DNA of 64,000 bases from Dipylidium caninum. Lineage: Eukaryota; Platyhelminthes; Cestoda; Cyclophyllidea; Dipylidiidae. Under the pieces are notes generated by a model. The model saw only the letters and a list, made by a program, of their open reading frames with translations. It had not been told where the DNA came from and ran no database searches. This document shows positions 1 through 12,610 of the stretch, piece after piece. Numbering within the stretch: position 1 is the stretch's first letter; each line of letters opens with the position of its first letter. The stretch covers positions 4,960,001 through 5,024,000 of the forward strand of contig QEYB01001046.1 in NCBI GenBank assembly GCA_017562135.1, read 5' to 3'. A program made the position numbers and the translations under genes.

Positions 1-757
1 GTGAAGAAGTGATCTAAAGTTTTAACTAAAGTTTTGTGCGTTTAATAAACTGGTGAGAATTCACGGCGAGCAAATAATATTTGGAGTGTATTTGTTAACT
101 ATCAGTCGGACATATTAAGAGCCAGTATATAATGAAAGTTGACTAAAGAAGTAATTTGCAAAGTCCCAACCGAATAATTGATTGGTGTCATAAAGTTAGA
201 CTATGCACAAAGCCATTGTCTTCTGTCTTTATCGGGCTGGTGTTTTTCACGAAAAGCGCCATGAGCCACTACAGCGCCGGTTAATTTGCCATTAACTCAC
301 TTGTATATAATTGGGGTATTTGAAATATAGGACTACCCATTCCCGTGCCTCTTCTATAAACATGCCGAATATAAATGATTGTCAGAGTAACTTGAAAGCT
401 GTTTTGATACAATGCACATATCAAATAGATAACCAGGAACGCCAAAAAACGAATTATTTATTTAAAATTGCCAAAATTTTACATGTACCCTACAATTTTG
501 GGGCCAATGCCGCGAAATATGTTAGGAATGTGTTGTTCCCCAACCTCATTTGTTTATATGCTTTCATGCCCGTCCAGCTTCATTTGACTCGCAACGCCAT
601 ATTTCATTTTGTGCCTGTGCTTTCTATTTTCGGGTACGTGCACTTTTTCAGTAGCGGTGTGAATTCCCGCATTTTTGCGCACTTTTTTGCTACATATGCA
701 CGTATTTCGGTCTTAGAATTATATGACGGTGTTATAAGACTTGAAGATTTGCATACA
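1..757. other. 5' flank of the CBP/p300 gene, no supported exon
   Basis: AT-rich sequence upstream of the TAZ1 coding region. The TAZ1 frame stays open back to about 311, but the translation there is rich in Phe, Ile and Asn, matches no CBP/p300 segment, and its first codon is TTG. I read it as 5' UTR, promoter or intron. Upstream in-frame ATGs exist (for example at 361), so a longer N-terminus cannot be excluded. Nothing else is recognised here. Confidence 0.5.
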
Positions 758-3700
758 ATGCAGCCATCCTGCCCTCAAATGCGAGATTACCAAAATAACG
801 GCGCTTCTTTTGTCGACGAAACACTCACCGTTGCCAGGAAATATATATTCGTTCTCCGGCATTCCGCGGAATGCCGTGAAAAGGAGCTCACAGGGGTCCA
901 GAATCCTTGTCCATTCGCTGTTTGCGCACAAATGCGTCAACTTCTTGACCACATATGTTCCTGCGACCGCGGTAGCGATTGCACTTTCCGATATTGTGCT
1001 ACTTGTAAACAATTAAAAAATCACTCGGATCATTGTGACGATTCCCGTTGTTCAGTCTGTCCGTCTCGCTTGCCATCTGATGGCTCTGGTACAGCCAGAT
1101 ATTCACTTATTGATTGCAGTAGCATCATACCCCATAGTCACTCTTTGGCAGTGAATGGAGAACATATTCAAATTTCTCACGCAACTTCGACTGCAGCTAA
1201 AAATGAGACTCGTCCAGTGGCTCATCCAACCATTCCAGTTACAAATGGCTTCGATTGGCGTTCGGAGTACGATGCGGCAAGACGTGATGAAATAATTAGG
1301 AGTCATGCTGGACAGGTGTTTCCACCACCTACCTACAATGATTGTCGTTCAGAAGCAGTGTTTACGTTATTTAAGGATCAAGAAATGAAAATATTTAAAG
1401 ATTGCACCACTGAACAAGACTATCTCTCGAGTCTGCAAAGATTTGTTGTTCGACTCCAGAATGAGCTGAAGCATAAATCACGCACTAATATAAATTCTCT
1501 TGTGAATGGGAATTCATCTTCTCCAAATGGGAGAGATGACTTTTTGGAACAAAGAGACTCGAAGTCTCAATTATCACTTTCATGTGGCACTGGTACCGTT
1601 TTGGATTCTACCACTAACGGGATATCTCAAGAATGTAATGAATCCATTAGTGCTTTATGCAAGCATCCTAAACCTGAGCCACTTAATTCTTGCGCCAATA
1701 GTTTGATTGTGAAGAAAGACGAACCCTCTTCCACCCCGATCAAGTCAGAATCGGTCCAATCATCCTCTACTAAGACGGAAACTAGTCGCCGGTGTACATG
1801 GACCAAAGAACAATTGAAAGACGCTTTTATTCCCCTTGTGATAAGCATATCAAATCAAGAGCCTCATTCTAATCATTTCCGCACTCCCGTTCCTTTCGAG
1901 GAGTTAAAGCTCCCTGATTATCCATCTATTGTTCCTTTCCCGATGGATCTTTCCACTATTGAGAAGAAATTGGAACAGGGTGAATATTTAGATCCGTGGG
2001 ACGTCGTTGATGATTTTTGGTTGATGTTTAACAATGCTTGGCGATACAATAGGAAAAATTCTAAGATATACAAGGCCTGTTCAAGGGTAAGTGAGACTCA
2101 TTTTAATTGTACTTTGTCTTTACAGCTTTCTGAAAGATTTGAAAGCATTGTTGATCCCCTAATGCAGAAGTTAGGTTTCTGTTGTGGACATGCCTATGTT
2201 CATCATCCCCACGTATTGACTTGTCTTACTGACAAATCTTGTAATATTAATCGTGACGATGTTTATTACGTCTACGAAACTAAGTAAGTTTTTTCTCTCC
2301 TAATTTTCTGTCCTAGAGAAAAAGATCAAAAAAAGGAGTTGTTAGACAAATATATTGTATGCGAAAAGTGTTATCAGAGTGCCCGCAGCACTATTACAAT
2401 AGATGACCAAAGTTCACCAGTGTAAGTTACTGATTTAGGTTATTATGCTCTCCCTATAGATATCTCGGAAAAAATCTTTTTGAAAAGCATGTAAACAATA
2501 CAATTGTTCACGAAAAGTTTGTCAACTGCAGGGAATGTGGACGAAAGTGGCACAAGGTTTGTGCTTGTCATATGGACGAAATTTGGCCCAGTGGATTTGT
2601 TTGCACTACATGTCGTAGGAAATACGGGATTTGCCGCTCACCTAATCGTTTCACCGCGAAACGTTTGCCTACCTGTAAACTGAGCGATTTCCTTGAAAAA
2701 CGCGTCAACGACTTTATGAAGAAGAACGAGTCACAAACTAATGAAGTTATTATTCGAGTCCTCGCTAGTGCTAATAAAACCGTGGAGGTGAAAAAATACA
2801 TGCGTGAAATTTTTACCGATATTGGAAAGTTCCCGGAATCGTTTCCCTATCGCGCAAAAGTGATTTTCGCCTTTCAGGAATTGGATGGACAAGAAGTGTG
2901 TTTTTTTGGGCTTTACGTGCAGGAGTACTCATCTGACTGCCCTGCACCAAACAAACGGCGTGTCTATATTGCGTACCTCGATTCAGTGTACTTCTTTCAA
3001 CCGAAACAGTATCGTACTGATGTTTATCACGAAATCCTTATTGGTTATCTCCATTACGCCAAGAAACAAGGTTTTGCTAATGCTCACATCTGGGCTTGTC
3101 CACCTGGTGAGGGCGACGATTACATTTTCCATATGCACCCACCTGATCAGAAAATTCCTAAACCAAAGCGACTTCAAGATTGCTACCGAAAAATGCTGCA
3201 GAAAGCACACAATGAACGAATTGTTGTTGATTACAACAATATATATCAGGATGCTGTCGACACTAATTGCCTTTCTCCTGTCGACGTGCCCTACTTTGAC
3301 GGTGATTTGTGGCCAAACACATTAGAAGAGCTCTTGAAGGTATTTTTCAAAACACTTTCACAGTCATATTCTGATCGAAAAAATTAGTATATACAAACCA
3401 GACCACATAGCTAAATGTGTCGGTCAAATCGAGTTTACCCATAATCAATTTTTAATTCGACGCATTAAAGGTGATTTTGGATGCACTCGCTCCCTTACTG
3501 CTATTCGTCTTAAAATATCCGTATTTTATTTTAAGTCATCGGTCTTAAGCGCACTCAACTTTCTTCCTTTAAATAGTGGTATTAGTGCATTCTGTCAGAA
3601 TACTGTTTGGCCCTTTAGCCCGCTGTGGAGAATCGTCGCAAATTTCGTGAGGAAGAAGAGTTGCTGAAGAGCGAAACCGATGACTACCCTGATGGCCTTG

Positions 3701-6696
3701 ACGAAGACGGCGACAGTAACCAGGGTAGTCTTGATTCGGATCGAAAACCCAGTAGCGCTGGTAGCGGGGGCGGTTTTGTGAATAATGTAGAAAATAGAAA
3801 AAAGACCAAAAAGCGCAAAATGAAGCGTGCAGCCTCTTCCCTAAGCATTCCTGGAGGAAGTAAAAGGAAAAGACTTTCAGCCGCTGCAACCAGTGGAGAT
3901 ACGGAGGCAGAGGTACAGCGCAGGCTCGAAGAAATGCTTCAACGTCATTCTGAGGCTTTCCTGACAATAAATCTCCATTCTCGCATTCAAGTAGCGAATC
4001 TTCAACCTATCAAAGATCCAGATCCGCTCTTTGCCTCTGAATTAATGGAATGCCGCGACACCTTTTTGAGTCGAGCTCGAGAACGCCATCTCGAGTTCTC
4101 TTCTCTTAGAAGAGCCAAGTTTTCGACTCTCGCTTTTCTGTATGACATTCACACGGAAAACAAAGACGCCTTTGTCTATAGTTGCAACGGTTGTCAGAAA
4201 GAGATTGACGCACCTAGGCAGTGCAAACAGTGTCCCAATTATTTCCTTTGCGAGGAATGCTTCAAAAAACGTGGTCATCGCCATCCAATGGAAAAGGTAG
4301 TCGTAAGTGAAGATAACGCCGGAACGGCGGCGGCGTTCAGCAATCTGACCGATTGAGGATGGAGCGCTGTGTTGAGCTTTTAAAGCACACTTCAAGCTGT
4401 AGAGACGCTAATTGCCGCAACCCGGCATGTCGGGATATGAAGCGTAGACTGGGCCATTTCATGACTCAGCATGATCGCAGCAAATGCTGTTGGTGTCGAC
4501 AAATACATAGAATCTTGTCTGCCCATTCCACCAAATGTAATGATCCCAATTGTCAGGTTATGTACTGTGCGCATTATAAGGCTGTTAAAAAGCAACAGGA
4601 ATCACAACAACGCTTGAGGAAGTTGCAAACTCTTCGTCGCAGACAAAAGACGATGCAGTGTTCCAACAACATCAAAACACCGCAGCAACCAAATACTCCA
4701 CAGTCAAGTGCTGTTATTACCAATTCCGGTTGTGCTGCTCCGCAGATGGCACCTTCCACGGCCAGTCCCACGGTATTTAACGCACCAAGTTCATCTGAAC
4801 CTCCTCACAGTTTCTCTTCGCAGACTTCCTTGACTTCCCCTCATTCCGCGTCAAATTCACGGAATTCACCCTCTAAACCAACGGCACCGACACAGCTAAC
4901 GACTTTACAGTATTCCCAATCTTCACCTTATCAAATTGCGCCGCATCCTTCTCCTTTATCCGTAACTGCCACGAAAGGCCTCAGCAGTCATCAGACGCAT
5001 CTAGCTTCCCCAGCCGACTATCACCAGCCGGCACCAGTGGCGTCCCCTTATGCTCAACAGCCACTGTACCAGCAACAGCAAATTCATGCTCAAATGCAAC
5101 AGGCAAGGACCTATCCCAACGAGGTTAGCTTTATCCGACAAAACAGCAACCCAGTTGGCAATTTTTATGAAAATGGTCAATCACCTTATATCAGGAGTCC
5201 CATGATCACTACAAGTCCTCGAATGGCTTACCAGGTGCCTGCTTTGGATACTGAGGATATGTACTCAGTATCATCATCGGGAGCGAAACGTCAGTTTTTT
5301 GGCGACCCCGATGTAATTGCCGTTGGTACTGGAGCCGCAAACGTATACGCCGTGGGTGGTGGAGGTCCAAGTATGAAACAACCGCATTTAATGATGCCTC
5401 CTCATCCTCAACCCACGAGACTACAAAGCCCCGCCTCAGAACAACACTCGGTAATGCACTGGACCGGCGGGGTCGCAGTGACAAATGGGCAATTTTTACC
5501 GCCCAATTCGGTAAATGCCGGGAAAATGGCTCAAATCGGCTCTATGAGGCCACAGCAGCCTTTATCCGTCCAACCCACTACTTCCCCTTCTAATATGGGA
5601 GGTGTTGTTCCTCAGTCCCCAAATTCAGCCGAAGCAGAAATGCTCCTCTCGGCCAGACGTAACGTCGGGAATGAAATGGAGGTGCGTTGTTGCTATTTAG
5701 TCAGATGGTTGGCTTTTTTTCATCAAAACAATGGTTGTCTGCTTTTTGATAGTGTTACTTCCATCCAAAGTATTTCTTTTCTTCTCCCCCCCACTACAGT
5801 GACACTCCAACTAAACAAGTAGGCCTATTTGCGTAATTTCATTTTCTTAAAATATGATATGACCTCGGTTGTTGTGGGTCCTCATATACCGAGTTTGTTT
5901 ATCCTCCGTACATTACGCTAAGTGTTGGTTTGGACTTTTTAACCTGAGCTTAAGAATTTTTAGTAACTAATTTATTGATTGATTTTTGAGCACGTGGTGT
6001 CTTGTACTTCTTTCTACATTATCTGTGTTTACCCTTAGTTTAATTCGCGTTTGCACCAGGCAACCACATCTTCTACCCACCTGGAATTACATCCGAAATC
6101 AGCAGAAAGTCGTGGCATCTCCGAAATCCTTCCATTATTCAGCCCAGCAGTCTATGCCACACCAATTGACGCGCGGAAATGTGGGATTTGTCTCTAACCC
6201 GCAGCAACAGCGAATTATGCAACAAGGTCAAAATCTCATGCCCACCTCTTGGTCTGGCCAACAACAACCGCAAGTATCACAGGACATTTGGGGATTGCGT
6301 CAACCGTGTTACGTTCCTCAGGGCAAACTCCCATACAGTCAAAATTTGCAACAACAACACCCGGTCATGGCGAACAATCCCTATACGAACTCTGCATTTT
6401 CCTCCCGCTACTCTTCGCCCATTTCTTCCACGGGTCCTTGTGGTGTACTAAGAGCTCCCGTTGCACAACAACGAATGCCTACACCGGCTCCAGCTTCACC
6501 CAGACCTCCTCCTCCACCCTACGTCCCTCAGCAGCAGTCCTCGTTGATGCTTTCACAGTTACTTGTTCAACCTCATTCACAGCAACTCCAACAGCAGCAA
6601 CAGCAACAACAATTACTACAGAGACCACTGCAGGACGGCGCTCCCCAGTCACAGCCTCCTCCACCACTATCGCAACAGCAACAAATATCCCGTTAA
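758..6696 (+). CDS. CBP: CBP/p300-type histone acetyltransferase (KAT3 family)
   Basis: Transcriptional coactivator that acetylates histones and other proteins using acetyl-CoA. Proposed exons: 758-2086, 2126-2283, 2317-2421, 2460-3339, 3619-4302, 4341-5681, 6106-6696; every join is in phase with GT-AG ends. From the ATG at 758 this gives about 1695 aa: TAZ1 (res 22-101, three HCCC zinc sites), KIX (163-240), bromodomain (350-460, with YNRK acetyl-lysine Asn), PHD/RING zinc region (470-590), HAT (593-824, with YLDS and HIWACPP), lysine-rich loop (878-905), ZZ (1005-1050), TAZ2 (1053-1135) and a Gln/Pro/Ser-rich tail with a poly-Gln run. It is shorter than vertebrate CBP (about 2400 aa) and starts almost directly at TAZ1, with no nuclear-receptor interaction region visible. 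The start is uncertain: an acceptor-like CAG at 761-763 or upstream exons are possible. I see no clear NCBD near the C-terminus. The family call is secure. Confidence 0.95.
2087..2125 (+). other. 39-nt intron inside the bromodomain, stop-free and in frame
   Basis: GTAAGT donor and TTTACAG acceptor flank 39 nt with no stop in the CBP frame. Removal joins residues that match the bromodomain helix of CBP. Retention would insert 13 residues without shifting the frame. Sister introns in this gene are 2284-2316 (33 nt), 2422-2459 (38 nt) and 4303-4340 (38 nt); without removing them the PHD and TAZ2 frames break. Confidence 0.85.
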
Positions 6697-7142
6697 TGTG
6701 CTACTCCCTTTCCCCCTTGAAGCTTCCACACTGTCTTTCGGCATCCTGTATATTTGAAATCTAATTTGTGCTGACTCTTCTAGATGCTAATTATACTCGA
6801 CCAATCTTCTATTGTAGTGTGTATTCCCCTGACTGGTTCAAGCGTTTAAACCTGCAATGGTATGATCCTGTTTCTGCGTCGGTTTTTTGTGTATATATTG
6901 CCATCCCCCGTTCAGTGCGTGCTACTTACTCCCGTATATTGTACTACCCATGTGTACAGTCTTTGACTCCTCCAGCCTCTACACGTCCTGATTGCTCTCC
7001 TGGAACGCCGGTTGACACTGCACGCACACTTCACCCGTATGACTCCCGGCCTCCCTCTGGTGTGTATCGGATCGAGTGCTAAGACGGATCTTGGCTTTAT
7101 AGTTCCTTTTCAGATGATTTTGACCTGTATTTGATAATGGAG

Positions 7143-7154
7143 AATAAAAATAAA
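7143..7154 (+). promoter_or_regulatory. Tandem polyadenylation signals of the CBP gene
   Basis: Two AATAAA hexamers lie back to back about 450 nt after the CBP stop at 6694-6696, consistent with one 3' UTR covering 6697 to about 7170. A 300-nt open stretch inside this region (about 6785-7082), preceded by a CTTCTAG acceptor-like site, could be an alternative last exon, but it resembles no CBP sequence. Confidence 0.65.
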
Positions 7155-7170
7155 TAATAGGGAGTCCTTT

Positions 7171-10100
7171 TTTGTTGCTCGTCAGCTCAAGAATCACGTA
7201 GGAGGTTAAGCTCTCTCTAAAGCTCGCAACTTTGGCGGGTGGTGGTCGACGCCGGCGCCGGAAGGGCGGGTTGCCCCCTTATTGCTGTTCGGAAGTTGGG
7301 TGCTTGGCTGTGACGAACAAACCTTCGTGCGATCTCGGCTCCAACATGCATGCGTTAGAGTTCTCTTTCCACACCCAGTCCAATTGTTTGATTCTTCCGG
7401 CTTTGCTGTAGGCCATTAAGAGGGCGGGGTCCGGGTGTCGTGCTGACTCAAAGTTGCGGTCCGGATCCCGACGGGGAAGTGCGCTGGCCAGCAGCAGTCG
7501 GAGCACCCACGCCATTCTACGGTCAGGTACGGTCAGGTACGCTGCATTGGCGCTGGGGCGTTGAGGCAACAAAAGCGGCGACCCACATTGTTACGTGCAG
7601 TGGGGTGGTCGTCTGGCCTTGCCGCTGCCTCATGTCCCTTCAGACCCCAATTTGAGAAGCGATATTGCAACAACTTGGAGCCACGCTGGTGAAACCCTGT
7701 CGTTTTCGGCCCTGCAGTGGTTGTTTCTCGTTTACCAGGCGAATGCCCTAATTAGATAACGTGTGTGTAGTCAAAGTGGGAAGATTTTTGGTTATGCAAT
7801 TGCTTTGATTTGAGGTAGAACAGTAAATGGTGGCGAGTCCTGAAGAAGTACTTCGCTCACTCTGAGTCCCCTTCTTTATTGGTCCGCTCAGATTGTTACT
7901 AGTGGAAAATATGGCAGGCACGCCGATTATCCGAGACGCTCGGTGTCGCCAGTGCAGCGGGCGGGTCTGGTGCCGCTAATTATCCGATACACAAGTTAGA
8001 GGAGGAGCCGTTTGAGCAGGCAGACTTGGGCTTCCTTCTGACGGTCACATGACCATTGATTTTGTGGTTGGCATCGCCATGGCGGTGTTGGAAGACTGTA
8101 AGGTCAGGAGGATAACGTGATAGGCTCAAAGTACGCATAATAACAATAAAGTGCACCGTTCAGAGATCGCGAAGTTCGGAGACGGTTGGCACGCGGCCCA
8201 CGAAATGCATTTGCAAGATTATGTTGATACTGGAGACAGCAATGACAGCAATGCGCCCGAAAAAGTATGTAAATATGTGGACCACACCACCATTTCCGCC
8301 AGAAACGGAACCAATTTCCCAAGCCGAATGGTCTGCGCGTTTGCTGGTCATCGCAATTGAGTGAATTGCCTTGATAGTAAGAAAAGTTACGATTACGCAT
8401 AGCTTGATATCCACGAGGCACACAAGTGTGGACTGCTCATGGAACAAAAGCAATAAGTCGCGGCCTTAAATCTACAGTAATCGCGGAACAGTGGTCGTCC
8501 TGTTGGTCATGGGAGCCAGGGGAGGTTCACCTTCGTTTAGGTGCAGCACGACAAGGCTGGTGACGCCGGCGCCGCTCTTAAATGAGCTGACACCTGCCTG
8601 ATTCTATCATGTCCGTCAAATGCCTGAAGACATTATGACTCTCTTCAGTGCTCAGCCTAAGAACCGTAGTAAATAATGATTTCTGAAGAAACCAACGCGT
8701 TAAAGCAAACATCCACAAGAACGTGCCATTTAGGAGTTTAATAATTGTGTAAAATAAGTAGATGCCTCCACCACCGCACAATGACCGGGGATTTGTCCCT
8801 CTGACGCAAAACTCGCTTTCGCAGGTTCCATGCTATGACGGCTTTCTATCAACCGACTCGCGAGAACCTACTCGCAGTAATTTAACGCGGGTCAAAGCTT
8901 TTATCCTAATAATTAAATGGCTTCGTATTTTTAGATGTATCCTCCATAGATAAAAAGAAAGACCTTTTCGATTGAGCTTTGTGCCGACATTGACCTCACC
9001 AGTATTACGGCGATTTAGTGATTGTCGCTTCGATTTCGGCACCAGACCTTGACCTCACCTAGAGCTACAGGAAGCCGTTGAACCGATCGGATGCCGGTTC
9101 TTCCACGAGGTGACCAGCAGGTCACCTAATAAAGCTTCTCAAAGTTGTTGGAGCAGGCAACCACCCGTTTGTCGATGCGCAAAGTCCCTCTCAAAGTGAC
9201 GTAACATTGTGACAAAAGGAAGGAGGGACCTGATGGACTGAGGCGGCATGGCTGCCGGTGAAGAATTGCAACTCAATTGCCTTGCCTCCCCAATTTGCGT
9301 CCGGTCGGGCTCTGCCTTGATGGCGGTGAAAAATCTCGAAAATGACGAAATCCCCAAGCCGGCCAACCTTCTGATGGACGCGAAAGATTTTTGTGTTGGT
9401 ATATGGAAGAGGTGCAAGGCCAGGGTGGCACGATAACGATGGCTGTAGAACCCGCGCACTATTTGTTCATTTCAGATGCTTGCCCCATGCCCAAGCCTCA
9501 GCAATAGCCTCTGGCACAGATGACTTTTATATATCGTCCAGATAGGCCCAACAGTCTTATCCTCGAAATGGAAAAGTGGCTCTCAATAGGCAGTAGTGGT
9601 AAAATGCCGTAAACATCTGCAGCCCTTTAAATACACAAAATTATTTAAAAGAAATTTTATGTGTCTATAAAATGGCTCTCCTCACAGGCGCCTCTCTGTG
9701 CTCACCTCATATGCACTGAAGATGGTCGTCTGCAAGGGAACCCCCACAGAACACCGCGTTATTTAGGAAGCGCAAATGTCACTTCCGGGCACTGCTCACA
9801 GCATCTCCGCCCTCCACGGGGCAGATTTTATCCGACAGCACTCTGAGACTGCCAACTCATTCTCTCAAGAGGAGGTGCACACACAGCAGCTTTGTGTTGC
9901 TCAGGGGAACAAGAGATATTTCTTTGTAATCACCTGTTTCTTCACACAACTCTCACATTTTTCCCAAACCTTTTATATCAGGATTACGGTTAAAGTAGCG
10001 CCCAGGAAGGTCGAGAATATTACACAAATCGAGAGGATTTAATCACGTCAGTTTCTGTCCTCGCGAGCTTGGTAAAGTGTGGGAGGACCCACAGGACATA

Positions 10101-12500
10101 TTACAGTCTGAACACGAATCGTTTGGTCCTCCGGGTTTCGAAGATGTCGTTTGTTTGTTTCATACCACTAATATGGGGGAGGAGGAGGAGGGAAGTTAAT
10201 CTTGCAGATAGTATGGCAACAGCTTAAGAGCTGCCGGCTTCATGACGCTGGTAAATTCAGAGATATTCAGCATCGCCCTCGATCCAGTCGGAGGAAGTTA
10301 CGCCGAAAATGGGTCGCGCGGCCTCTCGATCACCCAACTCTTGGGCGGCTAAGTTGTGTGAGTGAACCATGAGACGGGCAACTAAAGTACGATCCTCACA
10401 TTTGTAAGTGTTGTTCATTTCCACATATGGAACCGTGTGTATGAGGCATTGTAATTGAGATCTCGGCTCACTATTCGTTAGTGGTCATCCGCTAACCAGC
10501 TGACTCTCGTCACTGGTCCAGCGAGGAGGACAAGGTCCACCGCGTTTCTCCGCCCCGCCACATTGCGATGAGTATTTCTTGAATGTAGACGCTGCTGAGC
10601 GGCAAGCATTTATACATTGCTTACCTACATATGCATATGATAAGTTCAAAAAATTATTGTGCATCTCTGATTCTAACCATTCCATTTATTAATTCGGGGA
10701 CGGTACTTTAGCGCCGACTGAACCGAAAGATATTCCGGAGACACTGAGCGAAGAAGCAGCTACTTTCATGATTTAAGCTCGATTTGCTGAAGTGACTTAA
10801 TAAAGGAGCTATTAACGTTCACATGGTTTAGTTACTCGAGGGAATCCCTTTTTGCTGGGTGCCTGCGGAACCGCCACGGAGACTCTCCACTATCTGGCCT
10901 GTTAGGGCGGAGCAGGAGTGAGTTGGGACTTAAGCCAATACCGTCCAAATTGCATAAAAATTACGCCTATGTTTGTTCACGCACACCTGGCGCTGTGCGC
11001 AGATCGAGTTGGCGGCGCCTTGGCTGCGGACTCATCCGGCTCTGGCGCCTAAACCTCGCTGGCGCGGGGCGACGCTCCCATTGGTTGGCTGCGCGGCTCG
11101 CTCATGACTCAGCCGGCGCGGGGGCTGCCCGTGGGTGTTCTGACGCGCTCCTAACACGTCTTAAGGCGAGGTTAATCAAACATCACGAGTGAAGCCGAAT
11201 TTGCTGACACCTACCTGCTCAGTGGCGATGTGCGGGTGGAACCCCTTCTGCCGGTAAATCTCCCCACCGCGGAACTAGTCGTCCCCGCTCGAAGTGGCAC
11301 CAATGTGGGCAGAAGGGCGGGGCTGGGGGGGTAGCGGGGGCGTGGTAAAGGATGAATGGTAGGAGGTAAAATGGAAACATGCAGTACATCGCAGAGACTG
11401 TCTGAGCCTCGCGAGTCAAACGCCCACGTGGGCCACCGACTGATTCACACTTGACGCCTGCCGGTTGGACGAGTTACCCGTTGACTTTCTACATTTCTTT
11501 GATTTTTTCAAACTAATTTCAAAACACCAACTGTTGTTTTAGGTTGCACGTCTATGGTTAGAGGTAAGTTTCAGCTATTTGGATGTTGGTTTTGTTAACT
11601 TTGTGATTACTTAGATGATTACGTTCTTTTACTGAAGTGATAGATCACTTTTCTCTTTTTTTAGAAATATTCCTAAACGAAAGGAGCAAATTTCCACCAA
11701 GTCCACCTTTTAGGTTTCCCTGTTCCCGTCAAACTTCGGCGACAGGCCTCGCGTCGCTGTGATTCACAAAACCCCCACCACCATTCAACCAACGCGAGAA
11801 CAGGAAAATAACTCTCTGGCTATTCCATCATTTTGCACTATCATCTATTGGCTCTGACGGCTGAACCTTGGTACTTGATTTGAGTTTAGTAAGAAAATTA
11901 AGGTTCGGGCAATTTTCGAATTACATTTCCTCGTATCTGCAAATAATTACACGTGACCAACTGAGACCGTATCCAGTTTCAAAACCACAGCTGGGTGGTG
12001 GTTGTCCCCTGGGGGGCAAGTGAGTAAAGGCAGCACCACGTGGGACACGGGGCCTGGTTGTGGCTAACTCGAACAGCGACCAAGCAACGCTCCATTCGGC
12101 AGCGGCGCCCCCTTCTCCTGATGTCCTCCCATTCGAGTTCGCAGAGCCCCACGTGTGCTTACACACCCTCTCGCCTCTCTCCTCTCTCCTCCTCTCTACC
12201 CACGTGACAGTCACGCTCTACTTCGGTAACTTCGCCTACTCAAATTAGCGCCTCGTAGGGTGTTGTGGCCTCCGTGTTTGCCGCGTGTCGCGTGCCGCCT
12301 CGGTGACTCGTGCATTCATAAAGTAAGGTCGCAGTTTTGGCGCACAAGGAAATGCTGTCCGTAGTTAGGTTTAAGCGTACAATAATAGGCGGACAGGGGC
12401 CAAATAGGCCTCCGGATTTCTCAAGCCTGAAGGCGGGTTGAGTTAAACACTTTAGCCAACTTACTTATGGCATTTCATTTGAGTAGGGGGATTGGTTCTT
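7171..12500. other. Intergenic DNA, GC-rich CCAAT island near 11 kb
   Basis: No exon of a recognisable family on either strand; open frames are short and compositionally random. It holds a 10-bp unit repeated twice at 7521-7540. A GC-rich island at about 10980-11170 carries a CCATTGG box at 11078-11084 and, nearby, a TGACTCAG (AP-1-like) site. The island looks promoter-like, but I can attach no gene to it. Confidence 0.5.
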
Positions 12501-12580
12501 AGATCCTTTCCTCGTGGCCAGAGCCCACAAGTCGAGTCCCGTCGAATGATCTTTGATGCCATAACAAGCGTTAACAGTTG

Positions 12581-12610
12581 TAGTTTAAAGCCGAGTAGTT
12601 TAAAGCCGAG
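12581..12610. repeat. 15-bp unit, two tandem copies
   Basis: The 15-base unit tagtttaaagccgag occurs twice head to tail without a mismatch. There are no further copies, so it is a simple recent duplication rather than a satellite. Confidence 0.85.

Noticed and set aside
311..757. N-terminal extension of CBP in the TAZ1 frame
   Set aside because: The first codon is TTG, the translation resembles translated AT-rich noncoding DNA, and it matches no KAT3 N-terminus.
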